A stretch of DNA of 64,000 nt, taken from Bedellia somnulentella (lineage: Eukaryota > Arthropoda > Insecta > Lepidoptera > Bedelliidae). Shown here in pieces: positions 33,614 through 45,377 of this stretch. Location: the NCBI GenBank assembly GCA_963576735.1, contig OY755183.1, positions 8,203,213-8,267,212 of the forward strand. The letters are read 5' to 3'. The position numbers and the translations under genes are program-made. The notes under the pieces are model-generated. The model had not been told where the DNA came from. It ran no database searches and worked only from the letters and a program-made list of their open reading frames with translations. The first letter of the stretch is position 1, and the number at the start of each line of letters is the position of its first letter.

Positions 33614-34965
33614 ACTTTGTTTATTGGTAAAACACAGTCTCGCTAGCCGCCAGTAGTGTAACCAAACCTTTACACAAAGAAAGTGTGTTAAAACAAGGTT
33701 CAGCAATAATTGTTATTGTACCCAAGTTACTTATCTTCACAAAGGCAATAGGAATAATGGAACTCATTTTGCAAAGCCGAGTTTTTCTTTGCAATAATGT
33801 TGTCTGCAATAAAACTAGTTGTATTAGCCTGACTTTTACTTGATGTTATAGTAATTATTTTCACCGACTTCAAAAATGAAGGTGGTCTTTTTTATACTTG
33901 CCTGACTATAGTGTATTCTCAGCGTATCTGTACAGATTTAATTAATGCGTCAATTACTTATTAAATGATCTGGAAATAGCTTTTGATTTCAAGTATTATA
34001 TTTTTAACCTAACTAACCTACTCGTACATACAATTACTACCTACAGCTACTTGCATTGTATTGAATAAAGTGGTATGCTTTTTGGATAATGTGTTCTTCT
34101 AAGATAATCAGATTTTATAAAAATATGAAAGTAGTGATTTAGTTAATTCTTAAATGTTAGGAGTAAATTGTAAAAAGTTTGTAAAAAATTGTAAAAATTG
34201 TAAAAGTTACATTTGTATTAAGGGCGTCCCCGGAAAAATAGGTTGATATTGATTGTTTGGAAATTCTATAAAGTCTGATTTGATGATATTGATATGACAT
34301 GAATAAAATATATGTTGGTGATTAGTTCATGGTGTTAAAATTTGATGTTTAACATTTTAATAATTTGTTGAAAAATATGATGAAAAAAATTGAATTGGAA
34401 CATGCTTTGTTTTCATAAAAACCGTATAGGCTCCACTGGCATAACATACATGTGAACTCATTATGTGTCTATATACGCGTAGATTTAAGATCTGTAACTT
34501 TGATGTTTAACTTTTCATTTAAACATTATAGTTATTCAATAAAACTAAATAAACTACATTTATCCTGCGCACGCGTTTTTTCCGTCCCTGTCACTCTCAG
34601 TAAATTTGACGTAAGAGTGAGCGCAATAGCTGCAAAATGCGGGGAGGCCCTTAAGCATACTTTTTAGCCAACATTACTTTTTTCAAAATAAATATAGAGT
34701 AAGTAAATCAATCTAAAAGTATGACTCATGCATTTCGATTTAATTATCTGATTACTTTCATGGAGATAATCACAAAGAAAGGAAGTAGGTCCCTGACTAA
34801 CTAGATCACGCCTATGTAACTTAGCATGATATTATTGACCTATGTTTCATTTGAAAGTCGGGCCTTTTCTTTGGTGAAAGAGTTGTTAAAATCGGTTGAG
34901 CTCTGACGGATCTTATTCATTACAAACAAATTAACTTTGTCTCTTTGCAATATTATACTTATTCA
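33614..34965. other. AT-rich intergenic, nothing recognised
   Basis: No gene. ACCGACTTCAAAAATGAAGG at about 33864-33883 resembles the end of the GAAGTCGGTT repeat. Confidence 0.45.
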
Positions 34966-35122
34966 TGCGACAGTGTATTCATTCAAAACGGTGATGGTCC
35001 TACCCCCTATCACGTGAGTACACTGTCCAAGTAAAACGTGGGAACTCTGAACACCAGGTGATAATGTCAGTTTGTTAGGGCCTCTGCTAACCCCTTCGGG
35101 GATATACGACGTGAACGTTTCA
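34966..35122 (+). repeat. SINE-1 copy, 3' part
   Basis: From GCGACAGTGTATTCATTC through CCCCCTATCACGTGAGTAC and AACCCCTTCGGGGATATACG to GACGTGAACGTTT. Head missing. Confidence 0.85.
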
Positions 35123-35298
35123 GTTTAAGCAATATTAGTATAGATAAATAACTTTAATCTATTTTCCTTGAAAGTGATTTATGATAATCGATGTCCAAGG
35201 GTTAGGAGTTGAGAGGCTAGCAGAGATGGAGTTAAGTGCAAAGATTTGTAATGAATACGGATGTTAGGTTGACTTACTCAACACTAACTTAGAACACA

Positions 35299-35490
35299 TA
35301 CTACCTACTTATGCTCACGACTATAAATCCCTGGAAAGGGTATCCAGAGCTTCGGAATACGAAATTCCTCAGCCACTTTTGGAAATCGAATGGGAAAAAG
35401 ATTTTAATACAAAGGTCTCAAACCGCATCGCAAAACTGTAGTACGAGTGGAAATGGGGTAGTGCCATTCTACGCCAATACTGCACAGCTT
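35299..35490 (-). repeat. SDR-A copy, diverged, with TSD
   Basis: Flanked by ACTTAGAACACA (35287-35298 and 35491-35502). Body shortened in the middle; tail end CTCACGACTATAAATCCC. Confidence 0.88.
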
Positions 35491-35825
35491 ACTTAGAACA
35501 CAAAATATGTAAGGACACCACAGTCTTTGAAACAGGTCAATCTCTACAGCAAATCACAATATGATGCATACACACCTCACAATGCCACCTACATTTATGT
35601 ATCTCCAAGGACATTTGAAAAAAAGCTATTGTGGTTTTCATTATAAGATCGTGTCTCGATTTTGGCTTGAAAAGGGTTTAAATAATCGTTTACTTCACTC
35701 AATTGTTGACATCTATATTCGGGCGTGGGAAATATTGAAAGGTGTTTTAGCCTGACGACAACCAAGACATATGGCTGTGGGTAACCAGGCTTTTTTTTAA
35801 TGAAAGAAAGTTATTCTTTATTATG

Positions 35826-36270
35826 CTCAGTTGTTTCGGCTTAGAACAGCACTGACCCATTTCTTCCTGCTTGTCCTAAGAGGCAACTTTGGATTTTCTG
35901 ATAAATAAAGGAAATAAAATTTTGATACCAGCGGAATTTCGCACTAGAAGCCATTGACACTATAGCTCAATTGGCAGAGCGACGGGGGCTTATACCTGGA
36001 GGTCGTGGGTCGATCCCCGCTGGAGTCGAAAATTTTTCTTTCCTTTATTTATTAGAAATAATCCCCACATGAGGTTTTCATGAACAAAAAAAAAACTTAT
36101 TTGGATTTTCTTGGTTTTAAAGTAAGTTTCAGGAGATTTGTTTGGAGTATCATCGACCATCCTGTACATTACAATCTTTGCAGCTTAAGCCATAACTCTG
36201 GGTGGCCTAGGAATTCCAATTCTGATGATCTGGTTACCATTTTTGGGGTTTATACCCGTGAGTATATGTG
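35826..36270 (+). repeat. SDR-A remnant split by SINE-IR
   Basis: The head part (TTTCGGCTTAGAACAGCACT, CCTAAGAGGCAAC) is at 35826-35899. The 3' part (TTGCAGCTTAAG..., ATACCCGTGAGTATATG) is at about 36101-36270. The SINE-IR copy at 35900-36100 lies between, so the SDR-A copy is the older. Confidence 0.7.
35900..36100 (+). repeat. SINE-IR, near-complete unit with TSD
   Basis: Flanked by TTGGATTTTCT (35889-35899 and 36101-36111). Order: a short inverted end (ATAAATAAAGG... GATACCAGCGG), linker AATTTCGCACTAGAAGCC, the tRNA-like head GACACTATAGCTCAATTGGC to GCTGGAGTCG (about 35956-36028), TTTCTTTCCTTTATTTATTA, then AATAATCCCCACATGAGG and an A-run. The clearest single copy for defining the family. 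Confidence 0.88.
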
Positions 36271-36279
36271 TGTATTCTC

Positions 36280-36303
36280 TGCTCAGCTTAGAATAGCACT
36301 ATG
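36280..36303 (+). repeat. SDR-A head fragment
   Basis: CTCAGCTTAGAATAGCACTA matches the SDR-A head and stops where the SINE-1 copy begins. Confidence 0.4.
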
Positions 36304-36455
36304 CTTTCCCTCACCGTTAACAACCATGATAAATTGACCACACATATGTCTTTACAAAAGACAAATTGAAGTAAGCCCGGCCCGGGATTTGAACCCTCAT
36401 CGTCTCCACGAAAGCAGATTTCTTTTCTACCCACTGATCTATCATGGTCACTAAA
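36302..36455 (-). repeat. SINE-1 copy, 5' half, minus orientation
   Basis: Reverse complement: TTTCCCTCACCGTTAACAAC, ACCACACATATGTCTTT, then a tRNA-like head with GGGATTTGAACCC and CCCACTGATCTATCATGGTCAC. The 3' half is missing. Confidence 0.82.
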
Positions 36456-36479
36456 GTAAAGATCTGTTTTCATAATTTC

Positions 36480-37640
36480 TCTTAAATATTAAGCTTTTAC
36501 CTCCTTTTGTTCCCCGTTACCAATGCTACTCACTTTGAAACCCTTCATGGACAAGGTCACTTGGCCATCTGTTTTTTTAATGCCAAAAAACGACATTTGG
36601 CTAAATAATTATGGTAGTGATCATGTAGTAGCCTTTCTAGATGTCCTCTTGATAAGGAATTCTGATAACTCAATTAGTCACACAGTTTATAGGAAACCCA
36701 CCCACACTGATAGGTACCTCAATGGTGACTGACTCACACCACCATCCATCTCAGTTAGCTACTGTTGGTAAAACTTTGTTTCAGAGAGCCAAACATCTTT
36801 GTGACGAACACCATCTTGCTGGAGAGCTCAGTCATGTGAAACAAGTTCTTCACAACAACAAGCTGAAATTGCCCCGCCAACGTCACCGCTCCTCCGATAA
36901 ACCACCTACTGTTGAAAGACTCCCTGCAACTCTATCTTTTGTAAAGGGTGTAACAGACAAAATTAGTACTGTGTTACAGCGTGCTTCCATTAAGACCTAC
37001 TTCAAGCCGCACCAAAAGATAAGTCAGTTTCTAAGACCTATCAAATGTCAGATCCCTTTACAAGATGCAGGCGTTTATAAACTAGACTGTGAGTGTGGTC
37101 TTTCATACATCGGCCAAACAAAGCGTAGTGTAGCAACTCGCGTTAGAGAACATATTGCTGATATGAAGAATAGGCGTCCTGGAAGATCTGCTTTGTGTGA
37201 ACACACCTTCGATAAGCCAAACCACCACATGCGTTTTGACAAACCTACAATTCTAGCAAAAGAGAATCGATTGATACCTAGAATGATACGCGAGTCTGTT
37301 GAAATAAAGAAACATCCAAACTTCAATTGAGATGATGGTTGGCAATTACCACCTGCTTGGAACCCGATCATTAGCACAACTAAGCGAGGGAAGAACACTA
37401 GCAAGACTCCAGATAACATTAGCTCTTTTTGTACATAGCAAATATTAAACGCAAATGTAACTTAAAATTTTGTGAAGGTAGTTAGTATTAATAATTTTAT
37501 AGTACTGTATAATGACAAATAACACCTCAGTCTTCCCGTGACCATGATAACTGAAAAGTTTTCGAAACGTCGGGCTTTAAAAATAGTGTGATAATACGCG
37601 ATTAAAATATCCGAAAATCAAAAGTTGTTTCAATAGTAAT
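36480..37640 (+). mobile_element. Penelope-like retroelement, 5'-truncated
   Basis: The 3' part of a Penelope-like element: the end of the reverse transcriptase, a linker, a GIY-YIG endonuclease and a 3' UTR. Most of the reverse transcriptase is missing and the frame is broken twice. The 3' UTR carries CTGAAAAGTTTTCGAAACGTC at about 37550-37570. That partly resembles a hammerhead ribozyme core of the kind known in such elements, but the CUGAUGA box is not intact. Exact ends are uncertain. Confidence 0.82.
36523..37438 (+). pseudogene. Broken Penelope reverse transcriptase/GIY-YIG frame
   Basis: The first frame (36523-36732) ends in VYRKPTHTDRYLNGD, the conserved end of the Penelope reverse transcriptase. 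Here GACTGACT, a tandem 4-bp duplication at about 36727-36734, shifts the frame. The second frame continues the same protein (36722-37330) with SHHHPSQ and the GIY-YIG module: GVY and YIG at residues 117-119 and 129-131, RSVATRVREH after it, and Cys/His residues (DCEC, CEH, NHH) typical of the family. A TGA at 37328 interrupts it. Reading on gives DDGWQLPPAWNPII and a stop at about 37438, so the TGA is probably a mutated codon. As it stands it cannot make a full protein. Confidence 0.87.
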
Positions 37641-38439
37641 TTAATTGTTTGAATATAATAAAGTCATAATTTTATTAAGATTTCCACAGACCAAACATTT
37701 TTGGATTCTTGAGACTCATATTACTAAATTACTTTGCAAAAAAACGTAAGGCGTTTTATAAACTGTTTTTTGATTTCTTATTCATACATTTAAACTGGCA
37801 AGTAACATGCCAAATCAAACTCAGCGGGGGGAGATTAGCGTCATTAAAATGGACGAAAGTGCATTTAAATCCCTTCATGATTGGCTTTGTGTCAAAAATA
37901 CAATGTGTATGTGTACCTGGTGCCATTTCGTGTTAGGGGACTAACCACAAATCGTTATCCCATACAAATTCCGACCAACACGAAATTAATTTGAATTTAT
38001 TGCCAGATCAGTGAGTTTTGCAAGATTGTATAGAAACCTTTCATGGTTTTCATTAACCTAGTTCTCATTGATTGAAATCTAGATGGTCAAGGCGTATGAC
38101 AGGTCCTGTGTTTAGGTCAACGACATCTCATAATAACTTTAAACAATTTAATAAATGATTAATAACTTTAAGTAAACATTCAAACAAAAGTTAGAATCCA
38201 GGTACTAATATATATTGATCGGTAATTATCGATAGATTATAATCTATGAAGACAAATATTAGAGATGAAACTACAATAACGTACATATAACTAAATAAGA
38301 AAAATAAGCTATATTTAGAACTTTCGATTGGTCACAAATCGATTTTTAAATTAACATTTGCTTGCTTTGAGTTTTGGAGTCGCTTGTGAGAAAAAAACGC
38401 TTGTGAGAAAAAAACTATAAATGCATATTTATATACATA
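37641..38439. other. AT-rich intergenic, nothing recognised
   Basis: A 75-codon plus-strand open frame at 37709-37936 has no family features. Confidence 0.45.
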
Positions 38440-38605
38440 CATATACTTAAAACTATTAATTACTTAAAAAGGTAGCCGGAGCTTCAGAATTCCTCAGCCA
38501 CTTTTGGAAGTTTAGTGGGGAAAATCTTGTAAAATAAGAATTTTGGTGATGGGTCTCCAACCGCATCGCCCAAAAATCACTTGCAAGCCCCAAAACCCTT
38601 GTTTG
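38440..38605 (-). repeat. SDR-A copy, diverged, minus orientation
   Basis: TTCCTCAGCCACTTTTGGAAG and GGGTCTCCAACCGCATCGCC are intact. The tail end is altered (ACTTAAAACTATTAATTAC) and the head is lost after CCCAAAACCCTTG. Confidence 0.82.
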
Positions 38606-41439
38606 TGTTAATTAACAAGCCTCGTTAAAGTATCTAAAAGCAGCAATAAAATTGCAATAAATACTGTAAATATGATTCTTATAATACCAGCCCGGTTTAG
38701 TTGTATTTTAACGCATAGCGCTATAATAGTAATAAATATTTTATGGTCATGAAAAAAATGATGTGTGTTTTATGTTTTATATACTATAGAAATTAATAAA
38801 AAATATATATAAATATGAAAATTGATATGAGTAGAAAGATATATAAGTAAACAAAACAAGAACGTGTATATCAATATGCATACAGAATAAAAACCACCCA
38901 CCGTTTCAAAACTGGTGAGAGACTGAAATGAAAAAATGGGAGAACGTCTCTGTTAATTTTAATTAACGATGAATGATAGTGGACACATGGACTTTTCATG
39001 GACTGTGCAAACGTGGTGATCGATCGTCTGCGTTCTTATCGGAAAATAATGTAGTGAATATTGTAATCTATATGCATTTCTATTTCTCCCTACCGCGCCT
39101 TCATTTATTAACGACGTGACTGATTAAGTAAATATCTTTGTGGTGCTCGAAGAAAGGTCCGCGGGACAGGACGTTATAGGCTTGCCTTCATATAGATCGG
39201 AGGCCTAGCACAAGCGTTATTTTATCGTTACTCTGTCGGTTAGAATGAGATAAAACTATACGATACTATGTAAGTGCGACAGAGATGGCTTTTTTTACCA
39301 AGCGTTATCTAGTTAAAAGGTCGCTCGTGCTAGAAATGCGTAATAACAACCGAACATACACAGACGAGAAAAACTCTCATTGTGTATCTGCGAATAATAC
39401 ATTTAGAGGTGATACTGATACGATGATTTATTTAATTTTAGTTGATATCAATAAAAAGGAGAAAGACCTAAGCTCGACTGTGATATGTATGTTTTTTGTG
39501 GGTCCGAAATGAGGGCGACCGCACTGAGCATAATTTTTGTCGCAAATGTCATTAACCAAGTATAGGCCTGGTTAAGAAAAGGTATAGACGAAAATGATTG
39601 TAACACATTGTTTTTATTCATAACTTTGTTAAGAAGGGAAACAATAAACATATCACAAGTCCCCGCCCGTAGACTTACGGCGTTAGCGCCCGCCGGATTG
39701 AGCGAGAGGGAGTTAGTAGGTCCCAAAATAGACTCTCTTAAGTAATACAAATAAACTTAATTAAGATTAAGTTTGCTACAACCAAAGTTCAGTAAATATT
39801 TTTGATTGTTTTCGAGATATCCGTTCTTGAAAGTCTGCAATTTTGGAAGTATGGTCTCTTCAACTGCGCTTCTATGGCGCTTAGAAAAAGATCCATAAAT
39901 ATTCAACTAAATGATGTTTCGTAATTATTATCTATACTATAATCGCGAAAATAGATTTAAATAAAAATATGAGAAAACAAAGACAAAAACATAAGTCTAA
40001 AATCTTAATGTTTATAAGAAGAGAAGTTTATAAGTGATAACTGATATGATAACCTTCTTGTTACTAAACTCTTTGCTAAATAAATGTACGTTTAAAAAAA
40101 AAGGTGGCGTCTTTTGGTATAAAAACAAAATATGTTTTGTTTGCTATTTTGGCGGAATACAAACATCGTTTTGTTTACGAGTTTTAAGTTTAAGATTATA
40201 ATGAAAAATTTGTTGATAAGTGCAATAATATGTGTTAAGTGCATTATTAATATTTAGGGGATATTCAGAAGATTTTATGTATCGAATATTTGAGCTGAAG
40301 TTACGCTTGAGCCTATGGAAAAGTTGATAAGCAAACGAATAAATCTGATTGATATTGTAATGCAATGAATTGAATAAACTGAAGCATACTATCAAAGGTG
40401 AGGTTTTTTATTTCTATCAAGGTTGTAACTATTACCGCTAAATTACTCTAAATCCGTATTTTCATTACTTTCTTCATTGTAATTATTATTCATTTTATTT
40501 TAAATAAAATACTATGTTATGCGAAGCTTTTTATGTTAGTAATACAACGTGTCGTTATTCATTATTACCCTATTACTGATGTAAATCAAAACTTGTTTGT
40601 CAGATTATGTTATCTGTCATAATATAACACGGTCATTTGGCACTCGACATGTCCCAAATTTAAAATTTAACTCATCATAACGTTGAGATGTCATGTACTT
40701 AAGCTTCATAACCTCTGCCAAATAAGTTTGACATACGAAGGGATTATGACTTATTTTTTGCTTACCCTACTTATTGTGCGGCAACCCTATCTTTAAAAAG
40801 TTTACAATTTCTATTTGATTCTATCACCGGGCGCTAAAAAACATTATTCATTGAATATCATATGTTATTTTTGATATAATAGCAAGTTGGTGATCGTAAC
40901 TTTACTTCCTACTTGACTATTTTTTTCCGTATCTCAAAGATATAGGGCTGGTCCTTTGAATGTAAAATTAATTGAAGGGTGCTTACGAAGTAACTGTTAA
41001 ATTTTGGGGCGAACGTGATATGTTTTTTCAGCCACTTTTTTGTTCGTCTTATGGTTTATGGATGGCGTTTCGAAATTAGGAGTATGGATTTCAAATAAAC
41101 CGTTTTATTATGTATCGTAACGATTTTGTGTCTCATAAAGTCGTTATTTACATCTTCATTCCTTTTTCAATAATGTCAACGATTTGCTGCAATTAAACGC
41201 AACAGCCACACGTTTATATTGCAGGATTGCTTTTATAGTTTCAACTTTATGGTTTAAACATTTTGTTTTTATTTTCACATAAATTTTATGGTTGTATATT
41301 TATGTATAAATTGGGAGATTCTCGTGCACCTGAATTTTTACTCAAGTTTAACTTCGGAGTTTATACAGAAAATAATTGTCTTAAAAAAAATGAATTAATT
41401 TTAAGTAATTTCAGTTAGAATATGGGTCAACCATCTGTT
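38606..41439. other. AT-rich intergenic, nothing recognised
   Basis: 2.8 kb without a gene. Two short GC-richer patches (about 39155-39215 and 39660-39720) may be transposon fragments. Open frames at 39285, 39448 and 40144 show no protein features. Confidence 0.4.
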
Positions 41440-41756
41440 AAAATCTATTATCATCACAGCCAATATATTTTTCCAACGAGAGGCCTACCCTCAACAGGGT
41501 GATTTTGCCATAGTCCACCGCGGTGGTCTAGAACGGGTTAGTAGACTAACGACAGACTACCGTGATAGTGGGGCCCTCAGAAACACCGAATCATTTTATT
41601 TATGATAATCATGTGAATCCTTAAAATGCCACTTACCGATGTGGGTAAAATGATGTAGGATAAACTAAATTTGAGACTTTATCTCTGGTCATCGAACCCG
41701 AGCCTCAGTATTATGAGCCGAACACTCCACCACCGTTAGACTACAGAGGCAGTTCT
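41440..41756 (-). repeat. Composite old repeat with tRNA-like head
   Basis: Near 41694-41752, on the minus strand, there is a tRNA-like end: TGCCTCTGTAGTCTAACGG (A-box side) and GGCTCGGGTTCGATGACC (B box). AGGCCTACCCTCAACAGGG at about 41480 resembles another dispersed lepidopteran repeat. Probably a SINE of a family distinct from SINE-1. Confidence 0.5.
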
Positions 41757-43210
41757 AAATATCATTGATTTATTCGTCGCACGTTATGAAGGGGTAATAA
41801 GTTAGTCGTTTGTGCTAATTTGAGTGTGCAAATTTATTACTGTACAATGGGACTACTCCCATAATTTGATGAATAGACATGATCCAAAGTAGAAACAAGA
41901 GTCCAAGAGTTAATGAAGAAGATCGTGAAATTATTGCAACCTTTATTTCTCACTCTATTTTTTTTTAAATTTAAGTCAAACTTCGTAGACATTTTATGAT
42001 ACTGAACCACTGGCTACTTTAATACTGAATTATTGTGAAATTTTAAAACAAGAAATCTTGTGATGTTAAATTAGATATTAGGATGGGAATGGGCAAAATA
42101 GTAAGTAGTGCATACCATCATGGGCATACCGTATCGAAGCTATAAGTACATCGTTTCAGCAGTAAGTTTAAAAAGTAGATTGAAAAAGAGAAATGCCTAG
42201 TTTCTTAGAAACTATGTGATATACATTTAATTCCAATCATAATTTGGCTTGTCTGACCTGCTGAACTAAATAGTTCTGATTTTAGGGATTTTTTTTAATT
42301 TATTTACTTAGATTATGCATACTATATTCCCGTTTAATACCTTTTTTAACAACAAATAAGTGAAACAAAACATGAAATATTTTTCACCAAATTTTATTTA
42401 TAAATTTCAAAATTTTACTCGAGCACTTGGATCTTTTTATACATCAACGATTCGGTCGCAAGAAATCTGTTGTTATCGGAACTACCTGATTTTCGGCGTA
42501 CTTTAAGATATTAGAAGAAAGATAAAAACACAATTGTTATTATTCTCACTTACTTATTGTTCAGTGAAACGGTACCACCTTCGCCCTACCTGAGTTTTGA
42601 ATGAAGATATTAAGACAAAGCCCTTAATACTTGCTAATCTGGCTGTTAAGGTAAATCATAATTTCAATGTTTATGGTGTCAGCTTTTGACCGTCATAAAG
42701 TACGCAGAAAATCCTTTCATTATTAATATTAACGCGTTGAAATTTTGAAATATGTATAAGGGTGCAATGGCTTTGTTTGGACACAAGTTATGGACAAAAA
42801 ATTAAAAGCACAAGCACATGACTTAATTTGCTAAAAGTTTGGTGAGTCCCTAAGGACTTGTGTCTGTCTAGAAACTTTAATTTACTATTTCACGATCAAG
42901 CCTTTTCGGTTTTTTTCTATGTTTTAGTTTCTGTCTGCCTCAATGGGACCTAGCATTTGTTGTTTGTAATACTAATATTTTCATACTATATGATAAATAT
43001 AATACTTTTTCTTTTTGTATATTACCTCAAGTAGTCTAACGAGCTAGGAAGTATACTTTGAGCACTACTATTCAGTATTAAATTGCGTTGCTTACTAGGC
43101 CAAGACTACAATACAAGCTTAACTAAATGGTAATAAGAATAACAGCAATGAAAATTTATAATCGCGTCTCATTTAATACAAATACACATTATACCTATTT
43201 ATTTTAGTAC
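41757..43210. other. AT-rich intergenic, nothing recognised
   Basis: No gene or clear repeat copy seen. Confidence 0.45.
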
Positions 43211-43222
43211 ATATGGTGAGTA

Positions 43223-43480
43223 TGACGTGTAGTGTCGGTTTAGAATAGCACTACCCCGTTTCTACCGATGGGTGTACGTAAGAGGCGACTAACGGTATTG
43301 GGGCTTTTAAGGGATTTTTGGGCGATGCGGTTGGAGACCCATCACCAACAACCTTTACTTTTAACATCTTTTCCCCACTCACATTTCCAAAAGTGGCTGA
43401 GGAATTTCTAATTCCTTGGCTCTGGCTACCCCTTCTAGGGATTTATAGCCGTGAGTATATGTTATGTTATGTTATGTTTT
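43223..43480 (+). repeat. SDR-A copy with (TTATG)n tail and TSD
   Basis: Flanked by ATATGGTGAGTA (43211-43222 and 43481-43492). The body is standard, but the tail is (TTATG)n, as in SINE-1, rather than (TATG)n. This links the two families. Confidence 0.94.
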
Positions 43481-43939
43481 ATATGGTGAGTAAACTTCGC
43501 TACTTCCATCTATACGTTCTATCTATCCATTAAATTCAATTTTATACTTAAGCGCATAAGATTCATTTCATTTCGTGTGGCGCCATCTGTTGGTATAAAA
43601 TGTCGATATATGATAAATTTTGTGAATCACAAGCTTTAGTTTATAACGGATTCTATTTAAGTCTCGATCAAAAACTATTATATTTTAATTAAAATGGGCA
43701 CTGTAAAAGTATGGTCTAATAGACATGTATTCAGATTATTATACCATACCGAACCGTTCTGTACTCATAGTACTACTACACGGTACTAATAATATCTATG
43801 AAACCACTTGTATTATTATGTTGGTAGATATTTTACTATGTTAATAGCTATATGAATGCAAATAGATTGCATAATTGTGTAAATAGGTAGTGTTTTTACA
43901 CTCATGTTTGTTTTTGTACTACCAATTTTCGAAAGGAAA

Positions 43940-44065
43940 CATTAAGGAAACATACATACATATACTCACGGCTACAAATCCCTTAACGGGGTAGCCAGAG
44001 CTTTGGAATGATAAATTCCTCAGCCACTTTTGGAAGTTGATTGGGGAAAAGATGATAATAATAAA
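43940..44065 (-). repeat. SDR-A copy, 5'-truncated, with TSD
   Basis: The tail-proximal part only, flanked by CGAAAGGAAA (43930-43939 and 44066-44075). The break is at almost the same place as in the 27690 copy. Confidence 0.85.
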
Positions 44066-44075
44066 CGAAAGGAAA

Positions 44076-44640
44076 AGGTTAAAGATATCTGCGGTGGTCA
44101 TATACTTATGAGGTAACGCTAATTTGTAACCGTGAATAGATTTTAAACCTAAATAAATATCTAAATGCATCGTACTAACTGGGGTTAATTGCATGCGTTG
44201 GGTTTGAACTGAACAATGTATAGGTACAGTAGTGTGCAATTCATCAACGCACAGCTCAGACCGTGCTCAGGTATTCCAGGTTCGCGCCATAAACCTTCGT
44301 CGCCTGAGGAATGTCACCTGGCAAGTCCGCCAACAGCTGCCTCAGGGAAATATTACATACATTTAAGCATACATCCTCCCACAATGAAGGCCATCGGCCG
44401 AATGTAGTATTGTTATGATGCTATCGTGGAAATTAAGTTAGTAGTTACGCAGACGGTGCAACATTTTGTGCCAATATTCATGCTTATATGTAGAAATCGT
44501 ATGCTGCAATGTCAGCAAAGCGACAAGGCGTAAGCGATAAGCGCTGGATGTCCTTACAATCAAAAACTACACTCGCGGCAAAACATGACATACATGTAAT
44601 TGCAGAGGTAGGTAGACAGCGTAGTAAGTAAAGTAACGTA
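44076..44640. other. Upstream flank of Myc, last repeat-free approach
   Basis: No gene. A GC-richer stretch at about 44245-44345 may be regulatory. From here to about 58.7 kb I find no SDR-A or SINE copy. Confidence 0.4.
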
Positions 44641-44990
44641 GCTTCATGTCTTTTGCTTGCTTCCCACCCACCAGCACCAGTACTCAGTACTTTGTACTCC
44701 GCACTCCGCAGTCCGCAGCACCGCACCCACACATCATCATTTCACTCACACTAGCTCAACTACGCCTACCGCCGCCGCCGCCGTCGTCTTTTGCCGCCTT
44801 TCCTTCCTCGGCGCCGCGACACCCGCGCCCCGCATAATGCCGATTTTAATTTGCAATATTTGCATATTATTGGCGCTAAAAGTCAGAGATTTTGGTAGAA
44901 ATAGTCAAAACAAGAAGCGGTTAGAAGATTTCTGGTGGTATTTCCATCCATATTGATGTAATTTCAGAGTATTAACATGAATGAATGGTA
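44641..44990 (+). promoter_or_regulatory. Probable Myc promoter region
   Basis: GC- and CpG-richer than the surroundings, with a (GCC)n run near 44769-44782 and GC-rich blocks at 44800-44835. It lies directly upstream of the inferred non-coding first exon. The transcription start and core elements cannot be fixed from sequence alone; no clear TATA box was identified. Confidence 0.5.
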
Positions 44991-45377
44991 GTATAGTCGG
45001 ACGGGCACGGGCGAGGGGCGCCGCGCAGACAGCCCCGCGGTCGCTGTTCGCGGTGTCTCCTCGGCTCCTCACCTCATACCACCGCGCCTCGTCGCTCGAG
45101 CTCCACTTTTCCGCACAGTCGTGTCCACAGCCTCATACGGAACGCACGCGCGGTTGTGCTAACACCGGCCGGCTCCCGAATAATGTTTCAGTGTTTGACA
45201 AATTCAACTGGAGGTCTCGGAAGAGGTATCGTACTAAATAGTTTACACTCCATAAACAATTGCAATTTCTTAGTGAGTGTGACACATTGCGTGCGAAAAA
45301 AACTTTATCGGAGATTCTGAAGAATCTTGTGTAATTCGCCGGCCGCGGTCGGATTGCATTTTGCACAAAACTTTTAG
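44991..45377 (+). other. Myc: Myc non-coding exon 1 (5' UTR), start approximate
   Basis: GC-rich sequence ending at a good splice donor, TTTTAG|GTGAGT, with GT at 45378-45379. It contains only short frames that do not join to the coding exon. A non-coding first exon followed by an intron and then the ATG exon is the usual Myc arrangement. The 5' boundary is a guess from the base composition; transcript data would fix it. Confidence 0.55.

Noticed and set aside
37075..37419. 114-codon antisense frame over the Penelope element
   Set aside because: It is opposite the GIY-YIG frame and has no features of its own.
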